Origin: Rheinheimera sp.
Lineage (GTDB): Bacteria; Pseudomonadota; Gammaproteobacteria; Enterobacterales; Alteromonadaceae
Assembly (NCBI RefSeq): GCF_030690345.1
Contig: NZ_JAUYGV010000006.1
Coordinates: 620,001-684,000 of the forward strand
Direction: 5' to 3'
Length of the DNA: 64,000 bases
Below are positions 44,983-55,668 of the stretch, in pieces. A model generated the notes under the pieces. It was given only the letters and a program-made list of their open reading frames with translations, made no database searches and was not told the origin of the DNA. The position numbers and the translations under genes were made by a program. Numbering within the stretch: position 1 is the first letter of the stretch; each line of letters begins with the position of its first letter.

Positions 44983-46755
44983 TTAAAACTGAAAGGTGGC
45001 AATCAGCGGATCATGATCCGATGAGCGGTACGGCGTTGGCGCGTATAACTGTTGCTGCTGGCTATCGTTTTTAAATTCGACATTGTAATCCAGTAATACC
45101 GGCTCATCGGCATTAATGGCCCAGTGCTGCATGTTGTGCAACTGCGCGGCCAGCGCCGGGCTTGCCAGTGCATGATCCAGTGAACCGGTGCGGCCGCGAT
45201 ACACATAAGAGTACTGGCTGCCGTCAGCGGCACTGAGATAGTGCCAGTTGCGCTGCTCCAGTGCCGTGACCGGATCTTCCAGCCGGTAGGCATTTAAGTC
45301 GCCCAGTATCAGCTGTTTATCTGTGCTTACACCGGTAGGTTGTGTTGCCAGCCAATCACTTAATGCTTTAGCTGAGCTAACCCGCAGTGCATTCCAGCAT
45401 GCCTGGCCGTCTTGCTGATCGGCATTGGCATCAGTGATATCTTTCGGGCAACTGCCCTTGGATTTAAAATGATTAATGCTTACGGTAACCAGCTTGTTGG
45501 AAGCCAGATGGCGAAAACTTTGCGCCAGCGGCGGCCGGCTGCCCCAGTCGAACGGTTTGGCCAGTAGCATGGCCGCTTTACCTTCCACACTGACGGCAGA
45601 GGGCCGGTACAGCAAGGCTACTTTAATCGCATCTGAGCCCGGTTGCTCAGTGGTAATAATAAAGCGGTAAGGTTTAGCCGCCACTTTATTTAATGCAACA
45701 GTCAGGTTGGCCAACGCACCTTGTTGGCTGTAGCCGTTATTCTCTACCTCCAGCAAGCCAATAATATCAGCATCCATTGCAACCAGAGCACTGACAATCT
45801 TTGCTTGCTGACGGGCCAATTCAGCCGGGCTGGTAGCACCACGCCGTGTCGGAAAGGCCGGGCTTTGGCCGCTGCCGTTAAAATAGTTCAGCACATTAAA
45901 GCTGGCGATACGCAGCGCTTTGGCCGGCTTGGCTTGCGGCGCGGCAGGGCGCGGGTTCGCAGCATGAAAATGCGGCTTTTGGGTTGGCAGCAGCCGGTAG
46001 CCACGCTCATCCTGCAGCAACACGCCTTCAATCTTACTTACGGTATCGCCTACCCTCAGGGTATTCGTTGCCGTAAGCAGGGTTTCGCCAAAATGCACCG
46101 GGTCGGGGTTTTGCTGATCGCTGCCATCGTCCAGCACCAGCATATGCCGGTGTTGCTGCACTGCGCTAAGTGTGGCCGCCTCTTTACCCGGCGCCATCAT
46201 CTCAGTGGTTATCAGCAGACGTTTATCGGCCAGGGTAATTTCGCCGTAGCGGCCCAGGCTGTATGTGTCGTTTACTGTTAGTGTTTGCTCAAAACGCAGC
46301 AGTGTCCCTTCCAGTCGCTCCCAGCTTTGCTCTGCCGGCAAGGGTAAACGCAGTACAACCGGTTGTACTGTTGTGGTTTCGCCACACAGCTTGATTTCGC
46401 TGACCTGAGCTAAACTGGTTAACTGATTAATTTCTGCTACTGTACCGCTAACCTGCAGCAGTTGGCCGGGCCGGTAAATCGCCGCAGCTTCGCGATCGGC
46501 GATAAACAGACCGGCCGCCGCAGCGGTACTGTCGGCTTGCGTCGCGCGCAACATAATACCGGCGGCTTGGCTACCCGGGTAAACCACGGCTGTGACCACA
46601 CCTTGAGTGATGAGCTGCTGCGCAAGCAGCGGACTGCTGTCGCCGCTGCCCTGGATAGCAGCAATGCTGGTGTATTTCGCATCGCAAATAGCTGCAACCG
46701 GCTGGCTGCATAGCAAGGCGCTAAGCAGTGAAAGCGATAAATAGCTGGATTTCAT
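44983..46755 (-). CDS. Extracellular endonuclease/exonuclease/phosphatase-family nuclease (ExeM-like)
   Basis: A 590-residue protein. Residues 1-22 are a signal peptide (ending QPVAA). About 30-150 is an OB-like YhcR/ExeM region; about 270-580 is the EEP nuclease domain: ALRIASFNVLNYF, LLEVENNGY, the ILGDLNAY segment and SSDHDPLIATF with the catalytic Asp-His pair. These secreted nucleases degrade extracellular DNA for biofilm dispersal and nutrient use. Its ATG at 46755 follows the purD stop codon (TAAGATG), so translation is probably coupled. A frame open to 46830 overlaps purD and is not preferred. Confidence 0.9.
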   Translation of the reverse strand: MKSSYLSLSLLSALLCSQPVAAICDAKYTSIAAIQGSGDSSPLLAQQLITQGVVTAVVYPGSQAAGIMLRATQADSTAAAAGLFIADREAAAIYRPGQLLQVSGTVAEINQLTSLAQVSEIKLCGETTTVQPVVLRLPLPAEQSWERLEGTLLRFEQTLTVNDTYSLGRYGEITLADKRLLITTEMMAPGKEAATLSAVQQHRHMLVLDDGSDQQNPDPVHFGETLLTATNTLRVGDTVSKIEGVLLQDERGYRLLPTQKPHFHAANPRPAAPQAKPAKALRIASFNVLNYFNGSGQSPAFPTRRGATSPAELARQQAKIVSALVAMDADIIGLLEVENNGYSQQGALANLTVALNKVAAKPYRFIITTEQPGSDAIKVALLYRPSAVSVEGKAAMLLAKPFDWGSRPPLAQSFRHLASNKLVTVSINHFKSKGSCPKDITDANADQQDGQACWNALRVSSAKALSDWLATQPTGVSTDKQLILGDLNAYRLEDPVTALEQRNWHYLSAADGSQYSYVYRGRTGSLDHALASPALAAQLHNMQHWAINADEPVLLDYNVEFKNDSQQQQLYAPTPYRSSDHDPLIATFQF

Positions 46756-46756
46756 C

Positions 46757-48058
46757 TTATTTTTTCTCGTGCGACTGTTGCTCGCGGGCGATAGCGCGAT
46801 AACCAATGTCGCTGCGGCAGAACATGCCATCCCAGCTGATTTTATCTACCAGTTTGTACGCTGCCTGTTGCGAAGCAGTGACATTGGTACCCAGCGCAGT
46901 AGCACACAGCACACGGCCACCGTTCGTTACCACAGCACCATTTTTCAGCTCAGTGCCGGCATGAAATACTTTGGCTGTGCTGCTATCGGCACCATCCAGA
47001 CCACTGATAACCTTGCCTTTGGCATAAGCATCCGGATAACCACCGGCCGCCAGTACCACGCCTACTGCAGCTTGCGGGGTAAATTGAATAGCTTTACCGG
47101 CAAGTTCAGTTTTAGTTGCGGCCAGGCACAGCTCAACTAAATCCGATTTCAACCGCAGCATAATCGGCTGGGTTTCCGGGTCACCAAAGCGGCAGTTAAA
47201 CTCCAGTACTTTGGCGCTGCCATCCGGGGCTATCATTAAGCCGGCGTATAAAAAGCCGGTAAATAGCGTACCTTCTGCTGCCATGCCGTTCACGGTGGGG
47301 TAAATAACGTGTTGCATTACCCAGTCGTGTACTGCCGGGGTGACTACCGGTGCAGGCGAGTATGCGCCCATACCGCCGGTGTTCGGGCCTTTATCGGCGT
47401 TATCGCGCGCTTTATGGTCCTGGGATGAAGCAAACGGCAGCGCCGTGGTGCCATCAACCATCACTATAAACGAGGCTTCTTCACCGGTTAAAAACTCTTC
47501 TACCACTACGCGGCTACCGGCATCACCAAACTTATTGCCGGATAACATATCGTCAATGGCGGCAGCGGCTTCGTCCTGTGTTTGCGCAATAATTACGCCT
47601 TTGCCGGCGGCTAAGCCGTCGGCTTTAATCACTACCGGTGTGCCCAGCGTTACCGCAAAGGCTTTGGCCGGCGCAGTTTCGGTAAAGGTTTGGTAAGCCG
47701 CCGTGGGAATGTTATGCCTGGCTAAAAAGTCTTTGGCAAAGGCTTTGGAGCTTTCCAACTGGGCTGCGGCTTTAGTCGGGCCAAAAATGGCTAACCCGGC
47801 GGCGCGAAACGCATCTACCACACCTTTGGCCAACGGCGCTTCCGGGCCAACAATGGTCAGCCCGATGTTTTCTTGTTGGGCAAAGGCCAGCAGGGCCGGC
47901 ACATCATCTGCCGCAATGGCGACATTGGTCAGGGTGCTTTCGCGGGCGGTGCCGGCATTGCCCGGCGCAACAAATACCTTGCTGGCCAGAGGTGACTGCG
48001 CCGCTTTCCAGGCCAGTGCATGCTCGCGGCCACCGCCGCCAATTACCAATACGTTCAT
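46757..48058 (-). CDS. purD: Phosphoribosylamine-glycine ligase
   Basis: A 433-residue ATP-grasp enzyme that joins glycine and phosphoribosylamine (step two of purine synthesis). Signatures: MNVLVIGGGGREHALAWKA, PGNAGTA, GPEAPLAKGVVDAF, ADGLAAGKGV and EFNCRFGDPETQ with the ATP-binding and metal residues. The length is as in E. coli (429). No PurR-like box (ACGCAAACGTTTGCGT) was seen upstream. It is followed, at two bases, by the nuclease gene; purH lies in the same direction further on but in a separate unit. Confidence 0.97.
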   Translation of the reverse strand: MNVLVIGGGGREHALAWKAAQSPLASKVFVAPGNAGTARESTLTNVAIAADDVPALLAFAQQENIGLTIVGPEAPLAKGVVDAFRAAGLAIFGPTKAAAQLESSKAFAKDFLARHNIPTAAYQTFTETAPAKAFAVTLGTPVVIKADGLAAGKGVIIAQTQDEAAAAIDDMLSGNKFGDAGSRVVVEEFLTGEEASFIVMVDGTTALPFASSQDHKARDNADKGPNTGGMGAYSPAPVVTPAVHDWVMQHVIYPTVNGMAAEGTLFTGFLYAGLMIAPDGSAKVLEFNCRFGDPETQPIMLRLKSDLVELCLAATKTELAGKAIQFTPQAAVGVVLAAGGYPDAYAKGKVISGLDGADSSTAKVFHAGTELKNGAVVTNGGRVLCATALGTNVTASQQAAYKLVDKISWDGMFCRSDIGYRAIAREQQSHEKK

Positions 48059-48103
48059 TTAGCTTTCCGTTAGTTATTCTACAAAAGGTTATTTAGTACA
48101 AAC

Positions 48104-48940
48104 TTATTTAGTTACAGGCTTGCGAAACTTCAGTGTCATACGATCGCTTTCGCCAATCGCCAGATACTTGTCTTTATCCTGCTCTTTTAAGCGCAATACC
48201 GGCGGTAAGGTCCAGACGCCACCCGGATGATCAGCGCTGTCTTTCGGGTTAGCGTTAATCTCACTTTGCGCTTCGAAGACAAAACCGGCTTGCTCTGCCA
48301 GCTTCACTGCCAGTGCTTGCGGGAAATAGCCGCTTTTTTGCCAGTCTCCGCTCATTTTATCTGCCGGTAAGCGGTGCTCTACCACACCCAGTACGCCGCC
48401 CGGTTTCAAAGCAGTATAAAAGTCTTTAAAAATCGCCAACATGCCGGCGTCACCGCCGTTGCCATACCAGTTGTGCAGGTTGCGGAAGGTTAATACCACA
48501 TCAGCACTGCCGGCGGGGGCAATGGCGCCGCTGTTGCCCGGGGCAAATTCGGTTAGTTGTACACGGTTGTAAACCGGGTTAGCTGCCAGCTTTTCGACAA
48601 AGGCAGCACGGTTACGTTTCGCGTAATCTGACGAGCTGTCGGCCGGGAAATGCGCGGCATAGTAGGTGCCGTGTGCGGCCAGCAGCGGCGCCAGAATTTC
48701 GGTATACCAGCCGGCGCCCGGCGAAATTTCTACCACAGTACTGGCCGGCGTTACCTCAAAAAACTGCAGCGTAGCAACCGGATTACGGTATTTATCGCGG
48801 GCTACATTGGCCGGGCTGCGGCTTTGGTGATCTACCGCCAGTTGTAAGGCTTCAGCTTGCTGCTTATCATTGGAGCCGGCAACAGCCAGTGGGCTTAACA
48901 GAAGAGCAGACAGCGCAACAGCGAGTTTTATGGTTTTCAT
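48104..48940 (-). CDS. Exported class I methyltransferase-like protein
   Basis: A 278-residue protein with a clear signal peptide (MKTIKLAVALSALLLSPLAV then A-G cleavage area) and a Rossmann methyltransferase fold: motif I VVEISPGAGWYTEIL (normally VLDxGxGxG), then an Asp-rich stretch and LKPGGVLGVVEH, the motif of post II. Since SAM is not known in the periplasm, an exported methyltransferase is odd; the family (COG4798-type) is known, but the real activity is not. RNLHNWYG is another conserved segment. It is divergent from trmJ and upstream of purD. Confidence 0.8.
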   Translation of the reverse strand: MKTIKLAVALSALLLSPLAVAGSNDKQQAEALQLAVDHQSRSPANVARDKYRNPVATLQFFEVTPASTVVEISPGAGWYTEILAPLLAAHGTYYAAHFPADSSSDYAKRNRAAFVEKLAANPVYNRVQLTEFAPGNSGAIAPAGSADVVLTFRNLHNWYGNGGDAGMLAIFKDFYTALKPGGVLGVVEHRLPADKMSGDWQKSGYFPQALAVKLAEQAGFVFEAQSEINANPKDSADHPGGVWTLPPVLRLKEQDKDKYLAIGESDRMTLKFRKPVTK

Positions 48941-49110
48941 CTTCGTGGTTCCCTGTGGTAAAAGTGGCGCTAGTGTAGCAAAACAATGTTAAAAAAGCAG
49001 GTTGCAGCGGCGGATTAATCTGCTTTATTCAGATGGCCAGACTGCTATTTTCTCGTCAACAAATGCCGCGGGCTATGCTAGAATGCCAGCCCTTTAACGC
49101 GGGAAGCCAT

Positions 49111-49863
49111 ATGTTAGACCAGATCCGTATCATTCTTGTGGGCACAACCCATACCGGCAATATCGGTTCGGTGGCCCGCGCCATGAAAACCATGGGCTTA
49201 TCAAAGCTGTATTTGGTTGCACCGAAAGAACTGCCCGATGGCCAGGCCTATGCGCTGTCTGCCGGTGCCAGCGATATTTTAGCCAATGCCAAAGTGTTCG
49301 ATACATTACAGGAAGCCATCAGCGATTGCGGCCTGGTGGTGGGCAGCAGTGCCCGCTCGCGTACGTTAAGCTGGCCGATGCTGGAGCCGCGCGAATGCGG
49401 TGTTAAAGCGGTGCAGGAGGCAGCCACACAGCCGGTAGCACTGGTGTTTGGCCGCGAAAGCAGTGGCTTAAGTAACGAAGAGCTGCAGCTGTGCAATTAT
49501 CACGTTTGCATAGCGGCGAACCCGGAATACAGCTCGCTGAATCTGGCGATGGCAGTGCAGATTGTGACCTACGAAGTGCGCATGGCCTGGCTGCAACAAG
49601 CGTCGCAACAGCAAGCCGCAGCGCCAACTGTTGATGAAGTGGTTTACCCGAGCAGCGAGCAAATGAGCAATTTCTATCAGCATCTGGAGCAGACACTGAA
49701 CGACACCGGCTTTATTATTAAGCAACATCCCGGTGTGGTGATGACCAAACTGAAACGCTTATTTACCCGGGCACGGCCGGAAGAGGCCGAATACAATATA
49801 TTGCGCGGCATTTTAACCTCAGTGCAGCGTTATGGCCGCAAGGCGCAGGGCGAGAAGGAGTAG
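49111..49863 (+). CDS. trmJ: tRNA (cytidine/uridine-2'-O)-methyltransferase TrmJ
   Basis: A 250-residue SPOUT enzyme that methylates the ribose at position 32 of some tRNAs. Motifs: [36 protein letters not shown] (with conserved Arg) and [15 protein letters not shown]. It comes just before cysE and the isc operon, a usual order in gammaproteobacteria. A frame open from 49033 is longer; the ATG at 49111 gives the family start. The 3-base gap to cysE suggests co-transcription. Confidence 0.95.
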   Translation: MLDQIRIILVGTTHTGNIGSVARAMKTMGLSKLYLVAPKELPDGQAYALSAGASDILANAKVFDTLQEAISDCGLVVGSSARSRTLSWPMLEPRECGVKAVQEAATQPVALVFGRESSGLSNEELQLCNYHVCIAANPEYSSLNLAMAVQIVTYEVRMAWLQQASQQQAAAPTVDEVVYPSSEQMSNFYQHLEQTLNDTGFIIKQHPGVVMTKLKRLFTRARPEEAEYNILRGILTSVQRYGRKAQGEKE

Positions 49864-49866
49864 CGC

Positions 49867-50676
49867 ATGTTTGCCGGTATCAAAGAAGACATCAAAAGTG
49901 TGTTTGAGCGCGACCCGGCTGCACGCAGCAGCTTTGAGATATTAACCACTTACCCTGGCTTGCATGCTATTTGGTGGCATCGCGTTTGTCATAAATTGTG
50001 GCGCGGTAACTGGAAATGGCTGGCACGGTTTTTAAGCACTATAGCGCGCTGGCTGACCGGGGTGGAAATTCACCCGGGCGCAAAGATCGGCCGGCGCTTT
50101 TTTATCGACCATGGCATGGGCGTGGTGATTGGTGAAACCGCTGAAATTGGCGATGACGTAACCCTGTACCATGGCGTTACTCTGGGCGGTACCAGCTGGA
50201 ACCCCGGTAAACGCCATCCTACCCTGGCCAACGGCGTGGTGATTGGTGCCGGTGCCAAGGTGCTGGGCCCCTTAATGGTGGGCGAAAATGCCCGTATTGG
50301 TTCCAATGCTGTAGTGGTAAAAGATGTGCCGGCCGGCGCTACCGTAATAGGTATTCCGGGCCGCATTGTCGCCAAAGCCGATGTTGAAGTAAGCGCACAG
50401 CGCAAGCAACTGGCGCAAAAATTTGGTTTTGATGCCTATGCAGTAGCGGCAGATAATCCCGATCCGGTGGCCAATGCCATTGGCCGTATGCTGGACCATA
50501 TTCAACTGTTGGATAACAAAGTAGGCGAGTTATGCCACAGCGTAAATCAGCTCGGCGGTAATGTCTGCGAAGAAGTGCCGACAGTAAATATTGACGAGGA
50601 AGACTTTAAGTTAGCGGAAAAGCGTGCGGCAGAAGCGCGTAAACGTGACGTTGAAGCCTTTGATCCGAACATTTAA
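49867..50676 (+). CDS. cysE: Serine O-acetyltransferase
   Basis: A 269-residue enzyme making O-acetylserine, the precursor of cysteine. N-terminal helical part, then a left-handed beta-helix from hexapeptide repeats ([37 protein letters not shown]). The C-terminal extension (about 190-269) is acidic and longer than in minimal forms. GGAG precedes the ATG. As cysteine is the sulfur source for IscS, the position before iscR makes sense. It follows trmJ directly. Confidence 0.93.
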   Translation: MFAGIKEDIKSVFERDPAARSSFEILTTYPGLHAIWWHRVCHKLWRGNWKWLARFLSTIARWLTGVEIHPGAKIGRRFFIDHGMGVVIGETAEIGDDVTLYHGVTLGGTSWNPGKRHPTLANGVVIGAGAKVLGPLMVGENARIGSNAVVVKDVPAGATVIGIPGRIVAKADVEVSAQRKQLAQKFGFDAYAVAADNPDPVANAIGRMLDHIQLLDNKVGELCHSVNQLGGNVCEEVPTVNIDEEDFKLAEKRAAEARKRDVEAFDPNI

Positions 50677-50694
50677 GTTGAACCTGAAACACTA

Positions 50695-50747
50695 ATACCT
50701 GACTAATACAGTAGGTTATTAATACTTGACTAAAACAGTCGGGAATG
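50695..50747 (+). promoter_or_regulatory. Two IscR type-1-like binding sites before iscR
   Basis: Site 1 spans about 50695-50718 and site 2 about 50722-50747; each has ATAC-(C/T)-TGACTAA and a matching AGT(A/C)GG half, which fits the known IscR type 1 site for the [2Fe-2S] form. Site 2 contains the -35 TTGACT at 50726-50731. This fits autorepression of the isc operon. Confidence 0.75.
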
Positions 50748-50753
50748 TACAAT
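50726..50753 (+). promoter_or_regulatory. Promoter of the isc operon
   Basis: TTGACT (50726-50731) and TACAAT (50748-50753) with a 16-base spacer, 28 bases upstream of the iscR ATG (50781). It overlaps the IscR site, so binding blocks transcription. Confidence 0.75.
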
Positions 50754-50780
50754 AGCGCCAGTGTTTTCAGGGAGCAAACT

Positions 50781-51263
50781 ATGAGATTAACCTCGAAAGG
50801 CCGCTATGCGGTAACGGCAATGTTGGATGTTGCCTTACACACAGCAACCGGGCCGGTGCCACTGGCCGATATTTCTGCGCGCCAGGGTATTTCGTTGTCG
50901 TATCTTGAACAATTGTTTGCCCGCTTACGTAAACAAGGTTTGGTTAGCAGTGTGCGCGGGCCGGGCGGCGGTTATCAGTTGGGCCGTGAGGCTGGCAGTA
51001 TTTCGGTATCAGACGTGATAAGCGCGGTGGATGAGTCGGTAGACGCTACCCGTTGTCAGGGCAAATCTGACTGCCACAGCGGCACCCGCTGTTTAACTCA
51101 TACTTTGTGGAGTGACTTAAGTCACCGCATTGAAGATTTTCTTACCGGCATTACGCTGGGCGAGCTGGTAAACCAGCAAGATGTACAACACCTGGCAAAG
51201 CGGCAAAACAGCCGTATTGTAAAGAATCCGGCAACTGATATTGAAGTCAGCTGCCAGCTGTAG
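50781..51263 (+). CDS. iscR: Fe-S cluster-sensing regulator IscR
   Basis: A 160-residue Rrf2 family repressor; winged helix at about 1-75 ([20 protein letters not shown]). Cluster ligands are C92, C98, C104 and H107, at the same numbers as in E. coli. With the [2Fe-2S] cluster it represses the isc operon; without it, it can activate suf-type genes. A frame open from 50745 is longer; the ATG at 50781 has AGGGAG upstream. First gene of isc. Confidence 0.97.
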   Translation: MRLTSKGRYAVTAMLDVALHTATGPVPLADISARQGISLSYLEQLFARLRKQGLVSSVRGPGGGYQLGREAGSISVSDVISAVDESVDATRCQGKSDCHSGTRCLTHTLWSDLSHRIEDFLTGITLGELVNQQDVQHLAKRQNSRIVKNPATDIEVSCQL

Positions 51264-51280
51264 GCAACACGGAGCAAATA

Positions 51281-52495
51281 ATGAAGCTACCTATTTATCT
51301 GGATTACGCTGCAACTACCCCGGTCGACGCCCGGGTAGCAGAGAAAATGATGCAGTTTTTAACAATGGACGGCGAGTTTGGTAACCCGGCGTCGCGTTCG
51401 CATCGTTTTGGCTGGCAGGCAGAAGAAGCGGTAGAAATTGCCCGCAGCCAGATTGCTGAGCTGGTAAACGCCGACCCGCGTGAAATTGTATTCACCTCCG
51501 GCGCCACCGAATCCAACAACCTGGCCATTAAAGGCGCTGCCGATTTTTACCGTAAAAAAGGCAAGCACCTGATCACGGTTAAAACCGAACATAAAGCCAC
51601 GCTCGATACTATGCGTCAGCTGGAGCGTGAAGGCTATGAGGTCACTTACCTTGAGCCGCAAACCGATGGTTTGGTCACTGTTGCTATGTTGCAAGCCGCT
51701 ATCCGCCCCGATACCTCTGTTATCAGCGTGATGTTTGTTAACAACGAAATTGGTGTAGTGCAGGACATCGCTGCCATCGGCGAGCTGTGCCGCAGCAACG
51801 GTATTATTTTCCATGTTGATGCTGCACAAGCGGCAGGCAAAGTCGATATCGACTTACAAGCACTGAAAGTCGATTTAATGTCGTTCTCCGGCCATAAAGC
51901 TTATGGTCCTAAAGGCATTGGTGCTTTGTTTGTGCGGCGTAAACCGCGGATCCGCTTAGAAGCGCAGATGCACGGTGGCGGCCACGAGCGCGGTATGCGC
52001 TCTGGCACTTTACCAACGCACCAGATTGTCGCGATGGGCGAAGCCTTCCGTATTGCCAAGCTGGAAATGCACGACGAAATTATCCGCATTACAGCTTTGC
52101 GCGACCGCTTATTAAACGGCGTAAAAGATATTGAGCAGGTGTTTTTAAACGGCAACCGTGAACAGCGCGTGCCGCATATCACCAATATCAGCTTTAACTA
52201 TGTTGAAGGTGAGTCGCTGATTATGGCGCTGAAAGACATCGCCGTATCGTCCGGTTCTGCCTGTACTTCTGCCAGCCTGGAGCCGTCTTATGTGTTGCGT
52301 GCTCTGGGGATGAGCGACGAGCTGGCGCACAGTTCTATCCGTTTCAGTATCGGCCGTTACACCACCGAAGCGCAGATTGATCACACGATTAAAATTGTGC
52401 ATCAGGCAATTGAAAAACTGCGCGCTATGTCGCCGTTGTGGGACATGTACAAAGACGGCGTTGATTTAAACACTGTAGCCTGGGTTGCGCACTAA
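51281..52495 (+). CDS. iscS: Cysteine desulfurase IscS
   Basis: A 404-residue PLP enzyme, exactly as long as E. coli IscS. PLP lysine K206 ([10 protein letters not shown]) and the catalytic C328 ([14 protein letters not shown]) are at the same numbers. It removes sulfur from cysteine and hands it to IscU and other acceptors. Second gene of the isc operon, 17 bases after iscR. Confidence 0.98.
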   Translation: MKLPIYLDYAATTPVDARVAEKMMQFLTMDGEFGNPASRSHRFGWQAEEAVEIARSQIAELVNADPREIVFTSGATESNNLAIKGAADFYRKKGKHLITVKTEHKATLDTMRQLEREGYEVTYLEPQTDGLVTVAMLQAAIRPDTSVISVMFVNNEIGVVQDIAAIGELCRSNGIIFHVDAAQAAGKVDIDLQALKVDLMSFSGHKAYGPKGIGALFVRRKPRIRLEAQMHGGGHERGMRSGTLPTHQIVAMGEAFRIAKLEMHDEIIRITALRDRLLNGVKDIEQVFLNGNREQRVPHITNISFNYVEGESLIMALKDIAVSSGSACTSASLEPSYVLRALGMSDELAHSSIRFSIGRYTTEAQIDHTIKIVHQAIEKLRAMSPLWDMYKDGVDLNTVAWVAH

Positions 52496-52525
52496 GCGCG
52501 CCGGCTGCACATTGAGGTAACTATC

Positions 52526-52909
52526 ATGGCTTACAGTAATAAAGTAATCGACCACTACGAAAACCCGCGTAACGTTGGCTCGTTCGACAAAGACGACGCC
52601 AGTGTTGCTACCGGTATGGTAGGCGCACCGGCTTGCGGCGACGTTATGAAACTGCAAATTAAAGTGAATGCCGACGGCATTATCGAAGATGCTAAGTTTA
52701 AAACCTACGGCTGTGGCAGCGCTATTGCGTCCAGCTCGCTGGTTACCGAGTGGGTAAAAGGCAAAAGCCTGGCTGAAGCGCAGCAAATCAGCAATACCGA
52801 CATCGCGCAGGAACTGGCTTTGCCACCGGTGAAAATTCACTGTTCTATTTTGGCGGAAGATGCCATTAAAGCGGCTATTGCTGATTACAAGCAAAAGCAC
52901 GGGGGCTAA
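52526..52909 (+). CDS. iscU: Fe-S cluster assembly scaffold IscU
   Basis: A 127-residue scaffold: C37, C63 and C106 hold the cluster, and LPPVK (99-103) is the HscA-binding motif. All match E. coli IscU. Between iscS and iscA. Confidence 0.98.
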   Translation: MAYSNKVIDHYENPRNVGSFDKDDASVATGMVGAPACGDVMKLQIKVNADGIIEDAKFKTYGCGSAIASSSLVTEWVKGKSLAEAQQISNTDIAQELALPPVKIHCSILAEDAIKAAIADYKQKHGG

Positions 52910-52914
52910 GCGTT

Positions 52915-53238
52915 ATGGCTATTTCGATGACAACGGCAGCCGCCGAACGGGTGCGCAGCTTTATGCAAAACCGTGGTAAGGGTGTGGGCTTGCGGGTAGG
53001 CGTTAAAACCACCGGTTGCTCGGGCCTGGCTTATGTACTGGAGTTTGTCGATACGCTGAATGACGATGACGAGGTGTTTGAGCACGACGATTTAAAGTTG
53101 ATTGTCGATGGCAAAAGCCTGGTCTATATCGACGGCACCCAGCTGGATTTTGTCAAAGAAGGCCTGAATGAAGGCTTTAAGTTTAATAATCCGAATGTAA
53201 ACGGTGAATGCGGTTGTGGCGAAAGCTTTACCGTATAA
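52915..53238 (+). CDS. iscA: Fe-S cluster assembly protein IscA
   Basis: A 107-residue A-type carrier with C35, C99 and C101 ([17 protein letters not shown]), matching E. coli. It passes clusters to target enzymes, especially [4Fe-4S] proteins such as IspG in this window (family knowledge). Five bases after iscU. Confidence 0.97.
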   Translation: MAISMTTAAAERVRSFMQNRGKGVGLRVGVKTTGCSGLAYVLEFVDTLNDDDEVFEHDDLKLIVDGKSLVYIDGTQLDFVKEGLNEGFKFNNPNVNGECGCGESFTV

Positions 53239-53278
53239 ACACTTAACTTAAGCACTTAATGTAACTACTAAGGGCCGG

Positions 53279-53803
53279 ATGAATTACTTTCAGCTGTTTA
53301 ACCTGCCGGCGCAGTTCGACCTCGACTTAACTGAGTTGGGGTCGCGTTATTTACAACTGCAGCGCCGTTTTCACCCCGACCAGCATGCCGCCGGTTCGGA
53401 GCGTGATCGGCTGATGGCGGTGCAACAAACGGCCAATATTAACGATGCTTACCACAGTTTAAAGCAGCCATTGCTGCGGGCAGAGCATCTGCTGGCGCTG
53501 CGCGGCTTGAAAATCAGCCACGAACAGCGCAGCTTTACCGATCCGTCGTTTTTAATGCAACAAATGGAACTGCGCGAGCAGTTAGCCGAAATTGAGCAAA
53601 GCGACGATGCCGACGCGGTAATTGACAGCATAGAGCGGCAATTGCAGCAGCAGAAAAAACAGTTACTGCAGCAGTTGTCTGCAGCACTGCAAGCGCAAAC
53701 TGCTGAGCAGGATCAACAGGCAGCCGACCTGATCCGTAAACTAAAATTTTTCTTTAAGCTGCAGCAAGAGCTGGAGCTGACAGAACAGCAACTACAAGAC
53801 TAA
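53279..53803 (+). CDS. hscB: Co-chaperone HscB
   Basis: A 174-residue J-domain protein with the HPD motif at 32-34 ([12 protein letters not shown]) and a C-terminal three-helix part that binds IscU. It delivers IscU to HscA and stimulates its ATPase. 40 bases after iscA and 8 before hscA. Confidence 0.96.
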   Translation: MNYFQLFNLPAQFDLDLTELGSRYLQLQRRFHPDQHAAGSERDRLMAVQQTANINDAYHSLKQPLLRAEHLLALRGLKISHEQRSFTDPSFLMQQMELREQLAEIEQSDDADAVIDSIERQLQQQKKQLLQQLSAALQAQTAEQDQQAADLIRKLKFFFKLQQELELTEQQLQD

Positions 53804-53811
53804 ACAACACT

Positions 53812-55665
53812 ATGCTATTACAAATCGCAGAGCCCGGACAAAGCGCTGCGCCGCATCAGCACAAGCTGGCGGCCGGTATTGACCTGGGTACCACTAATTC
53901 TCTGGTCGCCACAGTGCGTAGCGGCGAAGCCAAAACCCTGGTCAATGCACAGGGCCGCGATATGCTGCCATCGGTAGTGCGCTATACCCGCGATGCCGTT
54001 ATTGTCGGTGACGCCGCTATGGCTGCGGCGGTGGAAGATGCAGATAACACCATAGTGTCGGTTAAACGCTTAATGGGCAAAGGCTACGGCGAAACGCTGG
54101 CACTAAAAGACAAGGTGCCGTACCAGCTGATAGATCAACAAGGTTTAGTGGCGATTAACACGGCTCAGGGTATTAAAAACCCGGTTGAAGTATCGGCTGA
54201 AATTCTGGCTACCCTGGCTAATACCGCCAGCGAAACCTTAGGCGGCGAGTTAAACGGCGTGGTGATCACCGTGCCGGCCTATTTTGATGATGCCCAGCGC
54301 CAGGCCACCAAAGATGCGGCTAAACTTGCCGGCTTAAATGTACTGCGCTTATTAAATGAACCTACTGCTGCGGCGCTGGCCTATGGCCTCGACTCCGGCC
54401 AGGAAGGCATTATTGCGGTATACGACCTGGGTGGCGGCACTTTTGATATCTCGATATTACGCCTGCGCCGCGGTGTGTTTGAAGTGCTGGCCACCGGCGG
54501 TGATTCTGCGCTGGGCGGCGATGATTTTGACCATGTAATTGTTGGTTATTTGCAGCAACAGACCGGTGAAGCACAGTTATCGCACCAGGCAATGCGGCAA
54601 TATTTAACCACCGCACGCAGCATTAAAGAACAGTTAACTGACAGCGATACGGTAAGTTTCAGCCTGCCAACCGCCAATGGCATGCTTGACGGTACGCTGA
54701 GCAAAGCGGAGTTTGAGCAGCTGATTGGCGCCCTGGTAAAGAAAACCATTCGTGCCTGTCGTCAGGTACTGCGCGATGCCGGTTTAACCAGTGATGAAAT
54801 TGTTAAAGTAGTGATGGTAGGCGGCTCTACCCGGGTGCCGCTGGTACGCCGCGAAGTGGCTGCATTTTTTGCTACTGAACCGCTTACCTCTATCGACCCG
54901 GATAAAGTGGTGGCCATAGGCGCGGCTATTCAGGCCAACGTGCTGGTAGGTAATAAAGCCGACGGCGATACGCTGCTGCTGGATGTGATCCCGCTGTCGC
55001 TTGGTCTGGAAACCATGGGCGGCTTAACGGAAAAAATTATTCCGCGTAACACGGTAATACCGGTAGCGCGGGCGCAGGAATTTACCACCTTTAAAGATGG
55101 CCAAACCGCCATGGCGCTGCATGTGGTGCAGGGCGAGCGCGAACTGGTAGACGACTGCCGCTCTCTGGCCCGGTTTGAGCTGCGTGGCATACCACCAATG
55201 CCGGCCGGTGGCGCTCATATCCGCGTCACCTTTCAGGTCGACGCCGATGGTTTGCTAAGTGTTACCGCGCAGGAGAAATCCAGCGGTGTACAGGCCAATA
55301 TCCAGGTAAAACCATCATACGGTTTAAGCGATGATCAAGTTGCCACTATGCTTAAAAGCTCGATGCAGTATGCACGCCAGGATATGCAGCAACGCTTGTT
55401 ACGCGAGCAGCAGGTTGAAGCTGAACGCGTACTGGAAGCGGTGTCGCAGGCGCTGAACGCTGATGCTGAATTGTTAAGCACAACCGAGCTGGCCGGGATT
55501 AAACAAGCGCTGACAGCCCTGGCTACGGTAAAACAAGGTGACGATACTGCGGCGATCAAGGCCGCGATTGAGCAAACTAACAGATTAACTGACGACTTTG
55601 CCGCCAGGCGCATGGATCTTTCGGTCCGCAGTGCGTTGAAAGGCCATAACGTGGACGAGGTATAA
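53812..55665 (+). CDS. hscA: Fe-S assembly chaperone HscA
   Basis: A 617-residue Hsp70-type chaperone (E. coli 616). ATPase domain: [44 protein letters not shown]; linker [17 protein letters not shown]; then the beta-sandwich and lid of a substrate domain that binds the LPPVK motif of IscU. Two domains without the long C-terminal disordered tail of DnaK. Directly followed by fdx (3 bases). Confidence 0.97.
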   Translation: MLLQIAEPGQSAAPHQHKLAAGIDLGTTNSLVATVRSGEAKTLVNAQGRDMLPSVVRYTRDAVIVGDAAMAAAVEDADNTIVSVKRLMGKGYGETLALKDKVPYQLIDQQGLVAINTAQGIKNPVEVSAEILATLANTASETLGGELNGVVITVPAYFDDAQRQATKDAAKLAGLNVLRLLNEPTAAALAYGLDSGQEGIIAVYDLGGGTFDISILRLRRGVFEVLATGGDSALGGDDFDHVIVGYLQQQTGEAQLSHQAMRQYLTTARSIKEQLTDSDTVSFSLPTANGMLDGTLSKAEFEQLIGALVKKTIRACRQVLRDAGLTSDEIVKVVMVGGSTRVPLVRREVAAFFATEPLTSIDPDKVVAIGAAIQANVLVGNKADGDTLLLDVIPLSLGLETMGGLTEKIIPRNTVIPVARAQEFTTFKDGQTAMALHVVQGERELVDDCRSLARFELRGIPPMPAGGAHIRVTFQVDADGLLSVTAQEKSSGVQANIQVKPSYGLSDDQVATMLKSSMQYARQDMQQRLLREQQVEAERVLEAVSQALNADAELLSTTELAGIKQALTALATVKQGDDTAAIKAAIEQTNRLTDDFAARRMDLSVRSALKGHNVDEV

Positions 55666-55668
55666 CAG

